DNA of 58,096 bases from an uncultured Haemophilus sp. (lineage in GTDB: Bacteria > Pseudomonadota > Gammaproteobacteria > Enterobacterales > Pasteurellaceae), in contig CAJLFU010000010.1 in NCBI GenBank assembly GCA_905205995.1, positions 1-58,096 of the forward strand, in the 5' to 3' direction. A program made the position numbers and the translations under genes. Below the pieces are notes generated by a model. That model had not been told where the DNA came from, did not search any database, and saw only the letters and a list, made by a program, of their open reading frames with translations. This document shows, piece by piece, positions 6,941-14,776 of this stretch (position 1 is its first letter; each line of letters begins with the position of its first letter).

Positions 6941-8907
6941 ATCGCACCTTGTTATTGTTCGTGCTTTTAGGCGGTCTGTTTATCGTGCTTTGCACGGTGT
7001 TGCTAAATGCGCAACTGCCTGAAAATACGCCCCTTTTCGCACTTTTTCATCACACCGATAATCTTGATTTATTGCTGCTGCAAAGCTACACCCTGCCGCG
7101 TATTTGCATTGCCTTGTTGGCGGGCGGAACCTTGGCTTTTGCCAGCCTGTTATTGCAACAAGTGATGGGCAATCCGTTGGCCTCCGACAGCACCCTTGGC
7201 ATTAACAGCGGCGCGCAATTCAGCCTGTTTTTAGTCGCCATTTTTGCGCCACAACTGTTGGACTATGGCGCCAGTGCCGTTGCACTTGTCGGGGCGGCAT
7301 TGAGCTTGTTGCTCGTGATCACTTTGGCAATGCGTAAAACGATGTCGCCATTGTTGCTGATTTTGGCAGGTTTGGTGGTGAACCTTTATTTTGGCGCCTT
7401 CACGGGTATGATGATGTTGTTCTACCCTGAAGAATCGCGCGGCTTGGTACAATGGGGTGCGGGGTCTTTGGTGCAGGAAAGCTGGCGCGACAGCCAATTA
7501 TTAGCAATGCAAAGTGCGGTCTGTTTTGCCATTATTTTTTTATTGCGCCGACCGCTCACCATTCTCACGTTAAATGACAGCAACGCCAAAAGTTTGGGTG
7601 TGCCTGTGGGTAAACTGCGCTTTATTGGCGTGGTGGTGAGTGCTTATTTGATTGCCTCGGTGGTCAGTGCCGTGGGAATGATTGGTTTTATCGGCTTGGC
7701 GGCGGCGACCATCGTCCGTCAACTGGGCGTACGCACCTTAACGTGGCAGCTGATTGCCTCGATAATCCTTGGTGGCTTATTGTTGGCGATCACCGATTTA
7801 ATTTTGCAGCTCATCACACTTTACTATCAAATAAGTCTGCCGACGGGCGCAGTCACGGCACTGCTCGGCACCCCGTTACTGCTTTGGTTAATGTTCCGCG
7901 CGCTACCGCAGAGCGGACGTTTAACAGGCGCAACGTTGCAAAATGTTCGCCAATATCGACCGCACTTGTCATGGCTGATTATCGCTTTCTTTGCCGTCAG
8001 TTTTGTTCTCGCGCTTTGCGTGGGTAGAGGGGCGTTTTACCAAAGCTGGGAAGTGTTGCTGCCTGATAATGATTTCAGCCTGGAGATTTTAGAACTGCGC
8101 TATCCTCGTATGTTGATTGCCATTTGCGCAGGCATTTTGCTTGCGGTGGCAGGTGTGTTATTGCAACGCCTCACCCTCAACCCGATGGCAAGCCCGGAAT
8201 TGCTCGGCGTTTCTTCGGGCGCGAGTATGGGGATTTTGGTGCTGCTGTTTGTGTTCTCGGCACAAGAACCCATTTGGTTTTGGCTTGCCGGTATCTGCGG
8301 TGCCTTTATAGCCCTGATGATTCTGGCGGCGATTAATCAACGGAATGGCATGCTGCCGGAAAAAGTATTGCTCACGGGGATTTCACTCTCCGCCTTGTTT
8401 GACACGCTACAACGTATTGCCATTGCTAGCGGCGATCCCCGCGCAAACCAGCTCATCAGCTGGACGTCGGGTTCGACCCAAAGTCTGGATTCAAACCTTG
8501 CGATTCCATTTACGCTGTTGGCATTTGCGCTACTCGTAGCGAGCCTTATCTTTAGTCGTTGGTTGGATTTACTCCGCCTACAAGCGCCAATGGCACAGGC
8601 GTTAGGGCTAAACATTGCTCGCACCCGTTGGATTCTGATTATTTTCAGTGCGATTTTGACCGCACTTGCCACCTTAATTATTGGTCCGTTGAGCTTTATC
8701 GGCTTGCTCGTACCGCATTTAACCCACTTTTTAGGCGTACATAAAGCGCGGCAACAATTACTGATTTCTGCACTGCTCGGCAGCACCATTATGCTGATTG
8801 CCGATTGGATCGGACGACAAATTCTGTTCCCTTATGAAATCCCTGCGGGCTTAGTGGCGACCTTAGTGGGTGGAACGTATTTTTTAGCAATGATGCGAAA
8901 AGTGTAA
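6934..8907 (+). CDS. fhuB: Ferric hydroxamate permease FhuB (double-length FecCD fusion)
   Basis: Inner-membrane permease for ferric hydroxamates. Its 657 residues are made of two fused FecCD-type halves, like E. coli FhuB (about 660), so one chain provides the whole channel. Each half shows the family pattern: LPRICIALLAGGTLAFAS and YPRMLIAICAGILLAVAG near its start, then NPLASDSTLGINSGA / NPMASPELLGVSSGA, and a coupling region with GFIGLAAATIVRQ / SFIGLLVPHLTHF. Roughly 18-20 membrane helices are expected. The frame extends upstream to 6808 inside fhuD, but the ATG at 6934 has GGAGGGGA 3-10 bases before it and gives the family length. The 60-base block from 7081 is 33/60 G+C, clearly higher than flanking genes. 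Confidence 0.93.
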   Translation: MVNRTLLLFVLLGGLFIVLCTVLLNAQLPENTPLFALFHHTDNLDLLLLQSYTLPRICIALLAGGTLAFASLLLQQVMGNPLASDSTLGINSGAQFSLFLVAIFAPQLLDYGASAVALVGAALSLLLVITLAMRKTMSPLLLILAGLVVNLYFGAFTGMMMLFYPEESRGLVQWGAGSLVQESWRDSQLLAMQSAVCFAIIFLLRRPLTILTLNDSNAKSLGVPVGKLRFIGVVVSAYLIASVVSAVGMIGFIGLAAATIVRQLGVRTLTWQLIASIILGGLLLAITDLILQLITLYYQISLPTGAVTALLGTPLLLWLMFRALPQSGRLTGATLQNVRQYRPHLSWLIIAFFAVSFVLALCVGRGAFYQSWEVLLPDNDFSLEILELRYPRMLIAICAGILLAVAGVLLQRLTLNPMASPELLGVSSGASMGILVLLFVFSAQEPIWFWLAGICGAFIALMILAAINQRNGMLPEKVLLTGISLSALFDTLQRIAIASGDPRANQLISWTSGSTQSLDSNLAIPFTLLAFALLVASLIFSRWLDLLRLQAPMAQALGLNIARTRWILIIFSAILTALATLIIGPLSFIGLLVPHLTHFLGVHKARQQLLISALLGSTIMLIADWIGRQILFPYEIPAGLVATLVGGTYFLAMMRKV

Positions 8908-8961
8908 CAAATTTATTAACCTCAACTTTCATAGGAAAGTCACATATAGGAAGAAAGCAAC

Positions 8962-11055
8962 ATGAAAAAAAACTTTGTATATAGCGCGCTGGCAAGTGCG
9001 GTCGTTTTTGCGATGAGTTCTGCATATGCGGAAGAGCAGAAAACGGAAGAATTGGATGAAATCACGGTCACCGGTGGTTCCATGTTTCGCATGGGCGAAG
9101 TGCCATTCGATCAAGCAAAATCAACCGTAGCGGTAAGCAGTGAAACGCTTGACCGCGAAGGTGTAACAAAAGCTGATGAACTTGGTCGTTATCAAGCCGG
9201 TTTTACAAATCAATCTTTTGGTAATGACACCAATACCAACTGGTTCCGCGTTCGCGGTGCGGAAGCAACACAAGCAGTAGATGGTATGCCCTCTTTGGCT
9301 TACGGGTTCTTTACGCCACACACCAATGTGTTTGGTTTAGAAGCGGTCGAAATCACTAAAGGCGCAGACGCCTTAACTTTTGGTGCGGCGCATTCAGGTG
9401 GTTTAATCAACTACGTAAGCAAACGACCTCACAAAGAACAAGTGGGAAAAGGTGAATTTAAAACCCAATTAGGCAACCATAATCAATATGGTGTGGGTAT
9501 TGATTACACTGGTGCATTTAACGCTGATGAAACCGCCCGTTATCGTTTTGTTGCAAATTACTTTGCTACAGATGGGGAAATTGATCAAACTGACAATAAA
9601 ACCTACTACATCGCGCCAAGTTTTGAGTTTGATCTTACGCCGAAAACTCGCTTAACCATACTCACCAGCTTCCAACGCGATCACGGCACACCAAGTTCAA
9701 ACTTTTTCCCGCAAGATGGAACGCTTGTCCCTACCGCAAATGGAAAAATTGATCGTAAAACTAATCTTGGTGATCCTGTTAATGATACCGAAATCAATCG
9801 TCAATATAGCCTAGGCTATGAATTAGAGCATGATTTTGATAATGGTTTCCGCGTAAACAGCAGCTATCGTTACGCTTATGTGGATAATTATCACCGTGGT
9901 TCTTATGCTTATCCTGCCGCATATAGCGCAACATACACGCCGATTTCTTTTGCCGATGCAGGCAGTTATTCACTCACTCGCGGCGTCGTATTTAATGATG
10001 GTACGGCGAGATCACACACATTAGATAATCACCTAAGCTATGACTTTAAAAATGAGTCTATTAAAAATACCGTTGTTGCTGGTTTTGATTATCGCCACCA
10101 ACGTGTAAATGCACTTTACACCTTATTTGGTGCAACGTCGGCAACGAATGTCTTTAACTCACATTCAGGCTATAACCAAGCACAAGATGTAAGCAGCGCA
10201 CCGAATACCCACATCAAATCTCGTCAACTTGGTTTCTATTTACAAGATAGCTTAACGATTAAAGATACCGTGAAATTGGGTATGGGAATTCGTCATGACA
10301 AAGCAAGAAATGACGAATATTCCAGTTCACAATCTGTAAAAGCGAATAAAACCTCTTATTCTGCTTCTGCAATGTATTTATCGCCAATCGGACTTAATCC
10401 ATACTACAGCTATACCGAATCCTTCCGTCTGCCAACTGGGTTAAGCGGCAATCAATCCCTTTATAAACCGAATACCACAAAGCAACATGAAGTGGGCGTG
10501 AAATATCTACCAAATTGGCTAGATGGCACGATTTCTATCGCTTATTTCCAAGCGAAAGACAAAGGCGCATTGATTTCTAACGGCACAACTGCAACAGTTA
10601 GCAGTGCCGATCCGATTAAACGTCGCGGTGTGGAAGTGCAACTTGATGCCCAATTAACGAAAAACATTTCTGCCATTTTTGCGTACACTTACTTAAAAGC
10701 AGAAAGAGAAACGGCAACAGAGAACATTCGTCAGGAATTATTCCCGAAACACAGCTTTTCTGCCGCGGCTAACTATGCTTTCACAGAAGGTACTTTGGAG
10801 GGTTTAACCTTGGGTGCGGGCGTGCGTTATATGGGCAGCAGTGTCACCGCTTCACAATATGGCGTGTATAATAGTGCGAGAGTGCCATCAGCCACGGTTG
10901 TTGATCTTATGGCAAATTACGCTATTAATAAAAACTGGAGTGCGCAAGTTAACGTGCAGAATGTTGGTGACAGAAAATTCTTATCCGGTTGTGATACGTA
11001 TTGTTACTACGGAGCGAGTCGCAATATCTTAGCTACTGTCTCTTACAAATGGTAA
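8962..11055 (+). CDS. fhuA: TonB-dependent ferric hydroxamate receptor FhuA
   Basis: Outer-membrane, TonB-dependent siderophore receptor, 697 residues. It has a signal peptide (1-23, cleavage after AYA), a TonB box LDEITVTG (31-38), a plug domain (WFRVRGAEATQAVDGMP, VEITKGADALTFGA) and a 22-strand barrel region ending in the aromatic residue of YKW, as outer-membrane proteins do. AGGAAGAAAG precedes the ATG. It is the last gene of fhuCDBA, an order known from Actinobacillus pleuropneumoniae and some nontypeable H. influenzae. Sampled composition is much lower in G+C (17/60 at 10021) than fhuCDB, so receptor and transporter genes may have different histories. Ferrichrome is the likely ligand by family; other hydroxamates are possible. 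Confidence 0.9.
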   Translation: MKKNFVYSALASAVVFAMSSAYAEEQKTEELDEITVTGGSMFRMGEVPFDQAKSTVAVSSETLDREGVTKADELGRYQAGFTNQSFGNDTNTNWFRVRGAEATQAVDGMPSLAYGFFTPHTNVFGLEAVEITKGADALTFGAAHSGGLINYVSKRPHKEQVGKGEFKTQLGNHNQYGVGIDYTGAFNADETARYRFVANYFATDGEIDQTDNKTYYIAPSFEFDLTPKTRLTILTSFQRDHGTPSSNFFPQDGTLVPTANGKIDRKTNLGDPVNDTEINRQYSLGYELEHDFDNGFRVNSSYRYAYVDNYHRGSYAYPAAYSATYTPISFADAGSYSLTRGVVFNDGTARSHTLDNHLSYDFKNESIKNTVVAGFDYRHQRVNALYTLFGATSATNVFNSHSGYNQAQDVSSAPNTHIKSRQLGFYLQDSLTIKDTVKLGMGIRHDKARNDEYSSSQSVKANKTSYSASAMYLSPIGLNPYYSYTESFRLPTGLSGNQSLYKPNTTKQHEVGVKYLPNWLDGTISIAYFQAKDKGALISNGTTATVSSADPIKRRGVEVQLDAQLTKNISAIFAYTYLKAERETATENIRQELFPKHSFSAAANYAFTEGTLEGLTLGAGVRYMGSSVTASQYGVYNSARVPSATVVDLMANYAINKNWSAQVNVQNVGDRKFLSGCDTYCYYGASRNILATVSYKW

Positions 11056-11065
11056 TGTAATCGAC

Positions 11066-11098
11066 AAAAAATGCGCGTTATCCCTAACGCGCATTTTT
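11066..11098 (+). terminator. Rho-independent terminator of fhuCDBA
   Basis: AAATGCGCGTTA, the loop TCCC, then TAACGCGCATTT with a following T-run, ten bases after the fhuA stop. The A-run on the left would also let it act on the minus strand. Confidence 0.88.
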
Positions 11099-11174
11099 CT
11101 TATGCAGATAGCCTAATGTCTTCCATGGGAAACGGATGGATTTTGTGGGTCAGATCACATTTAACCGCACTTTT

Positions 11175-11207
11175 TTATTTTTTCCTTTTATTGCTTTCAT
11201 CAAACAT
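11175..11207 (-). pseudogene. Truncated copy of the small gene found at 4355-4669
   Basis: Inside the right direct repeat, the minus strand starts MFDESNK exactly like the gene at 4669, then diverges into RKK and a stop after ten codons. Only this 5' fragment survives; a DNA-uptake core follows where the rest of the gene should be. Confidence 0.65.
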
Positions 11208-11288
11208 TTTCAATATTCTCTATTAGATTTAAAACTACTAAATACTTACATCTAAAACACAATACTATGTGACGAATAATTACAAAAG
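11187..11288. repeat. Right copy of ~102-bp imperfect direct repeat flanking the fhu region
   Basis: Partner of 4649-4750, ungapped, 92 of 102 bases identical by hand count. Together the two copies bracket about 6.4 kb containing the whole fhu operon, its promoter and its terminator. The 10% divergence means the duplication is not very recent. Confidence 0.85.
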
Positions 11289-11312
11289 TTATTTTGTTTT
11301 TTCTTTTATCTA

Positions 11313-11327
11313 TTGTTTAATAAACAA
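11313..11327. promoter_or_regulatory. Palindrome upstream of the AEC transporter, possible operator
   Basis: TTGTTTA, one central A, then TAAACAA: a perfect 7-bp inverted repeat ending 23 bases before the start codon. The rest of the 295-base gap between fhuA and this gene holds only the fhu terminator, a DNA-uptake core near 11164 and the right direct repeat. No regulator can be named. Confidence 0.3.
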
Positions 11328-11350
11328 AACTTTTCTCATCAAGATTCACT

Positions 11351-12283
11351 ATGGATATCACTTTTTTACTCGGTACTAAAATTATTGAATTGATACTCAT
11401 TGTGCTTATTGGCTATGGGTTGGTTAAATCAAAATTATTAAAATCTGAAGATAGCAAGCCACTTTCCATTATTGGGCTTTATGTCATCAGCCCATCGGTA
11501 ATGATTGAAGCCTTTCAAATTGATTACACATCTGAAATCCTGCAAGGTTTACAACTTTCACTGCTTATGGCGGTGTTTCTTCACATTATTTTGATTATCA
11601 TCGGTGCTCTATTAAAGCGTCTATTAAACCTTGATCCTATTGAGCACGCTACTTCCATTTATTCCAATTCTGGTAACTTAATTATTCCGATTGTGATGTC
11701 GTTATTTGGCAAAGAATGGGTCATTTACGCCAGCTGTTTTATCGTAGTACAAACCTTTCTATTTTGGACACATTGCCGTTTGATTATTGTAGGTAAAGGG
11801 AATTTATCGTTAAAGACAATTGCCAAAAATATCAATATTTGGTCAATTCTCGTCGGGGCATTTTTATTTGCTTTTCAAATTAAGTTACCAAACATTATCA
11901 ATGGTACGCTCTCTTCCATTGGTTTGTTTATTGGTCCGAATGCCATGCTTGTTGCGGGCATGTTAATTGCCGCAATTCCATTAAAAAGCATTGTTTCATC
12001 TAAACGCATTTATTTAGTCACACTATTGCGCTTGTTGGTTATTCCGCTTCTATTATTGGTATTAATAAAGCTCGTTGGATTTGTACATTGGATTGAAAAC
12101 GGTGAAGTGATTGTGTTGATTAGCTTTTTAGCTACCACTAGCCCTTCAGCTTCGACAGTGACACAAATGGCGGTAATTTATAACAACAATCCACAAAAAG
12201 CCAGCGCCATTTATGGAATAACGACGCTGCTTTGTATGTTTACTATGCCACTGGTGATTGCGTTATATCAAATGTGGGGATAA
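11351..12283 (+). CDS. AEC family transporter (auxin efflux carrier / malate permease type)
   Basis: Inner-membrane secondary transporter of the AEC family, 310 residues with about ten hydrophobic segments. The family break motif appears as SIYSNSGNLIIPIV (asparagine-rich first crossover, about residues 104-117) and again in the second half as ATTSPSASTVTQMAVIY. Bacterial relatives move malate, malonate or other organic acids; the substrate here cannot be told. It stands alone between the fhu terminator and a convergent small gene. The start ATGGATATC has no strong ribosome site. Confidence 0.85.
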   Translation: MDITFLLGTKIIELILIVLIGYGLVKSKLLKSEDSKPLSIIGLYVISPSVMIEAFQIDYTSEILQGLQLSLLMAVFLHIILIIIGALLKRLLNLDPIEHATSIYSNSGNLIIPIVMSLFGKEWVIYASCFIVVQTFLFWTHCRLIIVGKGNLSLKTIAKNINIWSILVGAFLFAFQIKLPNIINGTLSSIGLFIGPNAMLVAGMLIAAIPLKSIVSSKRIYLVTLLRLLVIPLLLLVLIKLVGFVHWIENGEVIVLISFLATTSPSASTVTQMAVIYNNNPQKASAIYGITTLLCMFTMPLVIALYQMWG

Positions 12284-12304
12284 ATATAAGAAAAGTGCGG
12301 TCAA

Positions 12305-12550
12305 TTATTTAAGCACTTTTGATGCAGGTTGCTCTTTTTTCAAACGATAAAGTTGGTATAAATTAACGAAAACTAAGAATGCGTTTAGAACTGCTACAGG
12401 ATAAGCACCTTTCATCAAACCGTAAACTACAAAGAGTACTGCCCCAATAGTATTTACAACTCTTAAGTGAATAATGGATTTGAATAAAAAAGAGGCGGCT
12501 ACAAAGAATGTTGCGACATAACCTAGTAATTCAATGAAATTAAATTCCAT
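12305..12550 (-). CDS. Small inner-membrane protein, YgjV/CBU_0592-like
   Basis: An 81-residue protein of almost only membrane segments (MEFNFIELLGYVATFFVAASFLF..., VNTIGAVLFVVYGLMKGAYPVAVLNAFLVFVNLYQLYRL), ending in a charged tail. The pattern of three to four short helices with asparagines (VVNTIG, LNAFLVFVN) fits the small YgjV/CBU_0592-like family of unknown function. The ATG at 12550 is preferred because GGAGA lies 5-9 bases before it; an in-frame ATG at 12568 precedes this ribosome site. It converges on the AEC transporter gene; the 104 bases before azlD hold nothing clear beyond a long-loop inverted repeat (12614-12660). Confidence 0.65.
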   Translation of the reverse strand: MEFNFIELLGYVATFFVAASFLFKSIIHLRVVNTIGAVLFVVYGLMKGAYPVAVLNAFLVFVNLYQLYRLKKEQPASKVLK

Positions 12551-12671
12551 AAGTCTCTCCGTCAGCAATGGTTAAAATAGCATCATAAAAGATTTTGGAG
12601 ACAAGGGAAAGAGGCGAAATAAAGGCAACCGATTGCAACATCAAGAAATTTTTATTTCGCTCAACATTCCC

Positions 12672-13001
12672 TTAGATAAAGATTTTTTGCACTAAAAACA
12701 TATAAAAAATCGTACCTGCTGAAATGGAAAGAAACATGTTCTTTTTCCAGAAATGCAATCCCAACACTAAAGCACCGGCAATAAAATCAGGCAAACCATG
12801 ATACCCACTCAGCACATCCACATTTTTATAGCAATACACCACTAGCATCCCAAACATCGCTGCGGGTAATACTTTGCCGAGGTAACGGATATACTCTGGA
12901 ATCGGACGATTTGCAGGAAAGATCCAGAAAGGCAATAATCGGGTAAATTGCACGCACAAAATACAAATCACAATGGTGATAATCTGTTCCATCAATGTCA
13001 T
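12672..13001 (-). CDS. azlD: Branched-chain amino acid exporter small subunit, AzlD type
   Basis: A 109-residue membrane protein with about four helices, pairing with AzlC to form a two-component amino-acid exporter (YgaZH/AzlCD type, exporting valine or methionine in relatives). Visible family features are the RLLPFWIF start region and PEYIRYLGKVLPAAMFGMLVVY. Its ATG overlaps the azlC stop by four bases (ATGA), so the pair is translationally coupled. It is the last gene of a probable metR-azlC-azlD transcription unit. Confidence 0.88.
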   Translation of the reverse strand: MTLMEQIITIVICILCVQFTRLLPFWIFPANRPIPEYIRYLGKVLPAAMFGMLVVYCYKNVDVLSGYHGLPDFIAGALVLGLHFWKKNMFLSISAGTIFYMFLVQKIFI

Positions 13002-13723
13002 TTTAGTGCCTCCAATTTAGATAAAAGTTTAGGACGTCGTATCGTCAATAGAATCCAGATACTGATTAGCGTTGGCACTAAAAAGTGTTCTTTCCCAACA
13101 ATTAACAGCGATGTAAAAGCTACACCTAAACCTAATAATGAGCTTTCATGAGATTTTTCTTTTAGCCAGTTTTCAGCAAAGATTACGAGGAAAAGTGCTG
13201 TCATACCAAATTCCACGCCTTTTAAATCAAAAGGAATGATTGAACCAAATAGGTTACCTAATCCGGCTCCAACGACCCAATAAATGTGGAGATAAAAACT
13301 GACAAAGAACATATACCAGCCTTTATCTAAATGATCGGGGATCTTCGCCATATAGTTTAGGGAAAAACTTTCATCTACTAGCGTACTAATTAAATACCAA
13401 CGTTTTTTCCCAATTTGAGCACCATATTTTTCTAGCATGGAAATGGCATAAAAAATCTGACGACCACTTACCATCAGCGTAACTAATGCGATACTTAAAG
13501 GCGAAAAAGGCATGACTAATGCTGCAGCAGCAATAAACTCCACTGAACCCGCATAAATGAGTGCGGCCATTGCAACGGGGAACCAAACACCGAATCCAAG
13601 TGCTTTCATGTAAATGCCATATGCAATGCCTAAAAATAAAAAGCCGGCAAGCATTGGCATGCTGTAAGGAAATGCCGCTTTTGCCGCGGCTTTGATGGGA
13701 TTTTCTGTCACAACTTCTGACAT
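12998..13723 (-). CDS. azlC: Branched-chain amino acid exporter large subunit, AzlC type
   Basis: A 241-residue inner-membrane protein of the AzlC/YgaZ family. The N-terminal PYSMPMLAGFLFLGIAYGIYMKALGFG and the YAGSVEFIAAAALV and VSGRQIFYAISMLEKY segments are characteristic. With AzlD it exports small neutral amino acids. It starts nine bases after metR, so cotranscription is very likely. Because the linked regulator is the methionine-pathway activator MetR, methionine (or homocysteine-related) export is a reasonable inference; branched-chain amino acids are the alternative. Confidence 0.9.
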   Translation of the reverse strand: MSEVVTENPIKAAAKAAFPYSMPMLAGFLFLGIAYGIYMKALGFGVWFPVAMAALIYAGSVEFIAAAALVMPFSPLSIALVTLMVSGRQIFYAISMLEKYGAQIGKKRWYLISTLVDESFSLNYMAKIPDHLDKGWYMFFVSFYLHIYWVVGAGLGNLFGSIIPFDLKGVEFGMTALFLVIFAENWLKEKSHESSLLGLGVAFTSLLIVGKEHFLVPTLISIWILLTIRRPKLLSKLEALK

Positions 13724-13732
13724 ATTGACCTA

Positions 13733-14662
13733 CTACAACTCTAAAACAGACAAACCAGGTAAGGTCGAAAAACTTTGTGCTTTTACTGTTTGATGGAAAT
13801 CTTCGATATAAGCTAAATTGGCATCTTCTTTACGAATTGCCGCATAAAGGTTACTGTATAACCCTTCTTCTGTAATTTTACGTGCCACTACATACCCTTT
13901 TTCTAAATAAGGCAAGGCAGCCCAATAAGGCACGGTAGCAATGCCACGACGACTCGCCACTAACTGGATCAAGGCGATCGTTAGCTCTGTTGTACGACGA
14001 GGCGGATTAATGCCTTTCGGTTTCAACACTTGACGATATAAATCTAGCATATCATCAGGCACGGGATAAGTTACCCAAGTTTCCTCAGCAAAATCTTCCG
14101 CCTGCCAAACGTCTTTATTGGCTAATGGATGATCTTTAGAACAGATCCCCACCATTTCATAAGAAAACAGCGGTTTAAACAAAACATCATCATTTTGTTC
14201 AACGTCGGAAATGATCGCCCAATCTGCACGATGAGATAATAACAATCCAACCGGATCAGTGTGGAAGCCTGAGACGATATCCAATTCTACCAAGCCCCAA
14301 TGCTGACGAAACTCATCCATCGCCGGCATTAACCAGTCGAAGCAAGTATGACACTCTACTGCAATTCGTAATTGCCCTGCATCACCGTGTTTTACGCGAG
14401 CGAGCTCACGTTCTGCATCAACCACTTTTGGAAGAATTTCATTGGCAAGACGAATCAAACGATCGCCAGCCGCCGTGAAACGCAATGGATTACTTTTACG
14501 CTCAAACAGAGGTAAACCGAATTGCTCTTCCATTAACTTAATTTGATGAGAAAGTGCCGATTGTGTTAAATAAACACGTTTTGCCGCCATCGAGACGCTG
14601 CCCGTTTCCTTTAAAGCAAGCAAGGTTCTTAGGTGACGAAGTTCAAGAAATGTGGGTTTCAT
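13733..14662 (-). CDS. metR: LysR-type regulator MetR
   Basis: LysR-family activator that senses homocysteine and controls methionine genes. It has 309 residues: an N-terminal winged helix (LRHLRTLLALKETGSVSMAAKRVYLTQSALSHQIKLME) and a substrate domain. Specific MetR marks are RIAVECHTCFDWLMPAMDEF (E. coli MetR has [20 protein letters not shown]), the double proline-arginine segment near residue 222, and IATVPYWAALPYLEKGYVV. In many bacteria metR stands next to metE; here it heads a unit with azlCD instead. No clear MetR operator was found upstream. Confidence 0.92.
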   Translation of the reverse strand: MKPTFLELRHLRTLLALKETGSVSMAAKRVYLTQSALSHQIKLMEEQFGLPLFERKSNPLRFTAAGDRLIRLANEILPKVVDAERELARVKHGDAGQLRIAVECHTCFDWLMPAMDEFRQHWGLVELDIVSGFHTDPVGLLLSHRADWAIISDVEQNDDVLFKPLFSYEMVGICSKDHPLANKDVWQAEDFAEETWVTYPVPDDMLDLYRQVLKPKGINPPRRTTELTIALIQLVASRRGIATVPYWAALPYLEKGYVVARKITEEGLYSNLYAAIRKEDANLAYIEDFHQTVKAQSFSTLPGLSVLEL

Positions 14663-14731
14663 TAGAATAATTCATAAAGTTATAGCATTAGATGAGCAAC
14701 ATAATAACGCAAATTAAATTTGCCGAAAAGA

Positions 14732-14769
14732 AAGTGCGGTCAAAAACGTTGATATTTTTGACCGCACTT
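14732..14769. terminator. Paired uptake-sequence terminator after the Gcr-family gene
   Basis: AAGTGCGGTCAAAAA and its exact complement TTTTTGACCGCACTT flank an 8-base loop, 8 bases beyond the minus-strand gene at 14777. It separates that gene from metR downstream. Confidence 0.8.
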
Positions 14770-14776
14770 AAGAGGG

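Noticed and set aside
11101..11160. Minus-strand peptide ending HPFPMEDIRLSA as a remnant of the small gene's C-terminus (which has PFPM)
   Set aside because: Only four residues match and the flanking parts do not, so chance is the simpler explanation.
12614..12660. Inverted repeat GCGAAATAAA / TTTATTTCGC as terminator of azlD
   Set aside because: The 27-base loop and the lack of a T-run after the stem make it too weak to list as a terminator.
14732..14769. Repeated AAGTGCGGT-containing hairpins as a CRISPR-like or transposon repeat
   Set aside because: They are DNA-uptake sequences of this bacterial family arranged as inverted pairs after genes; there is no regular spacing and no cas gene or transposase.
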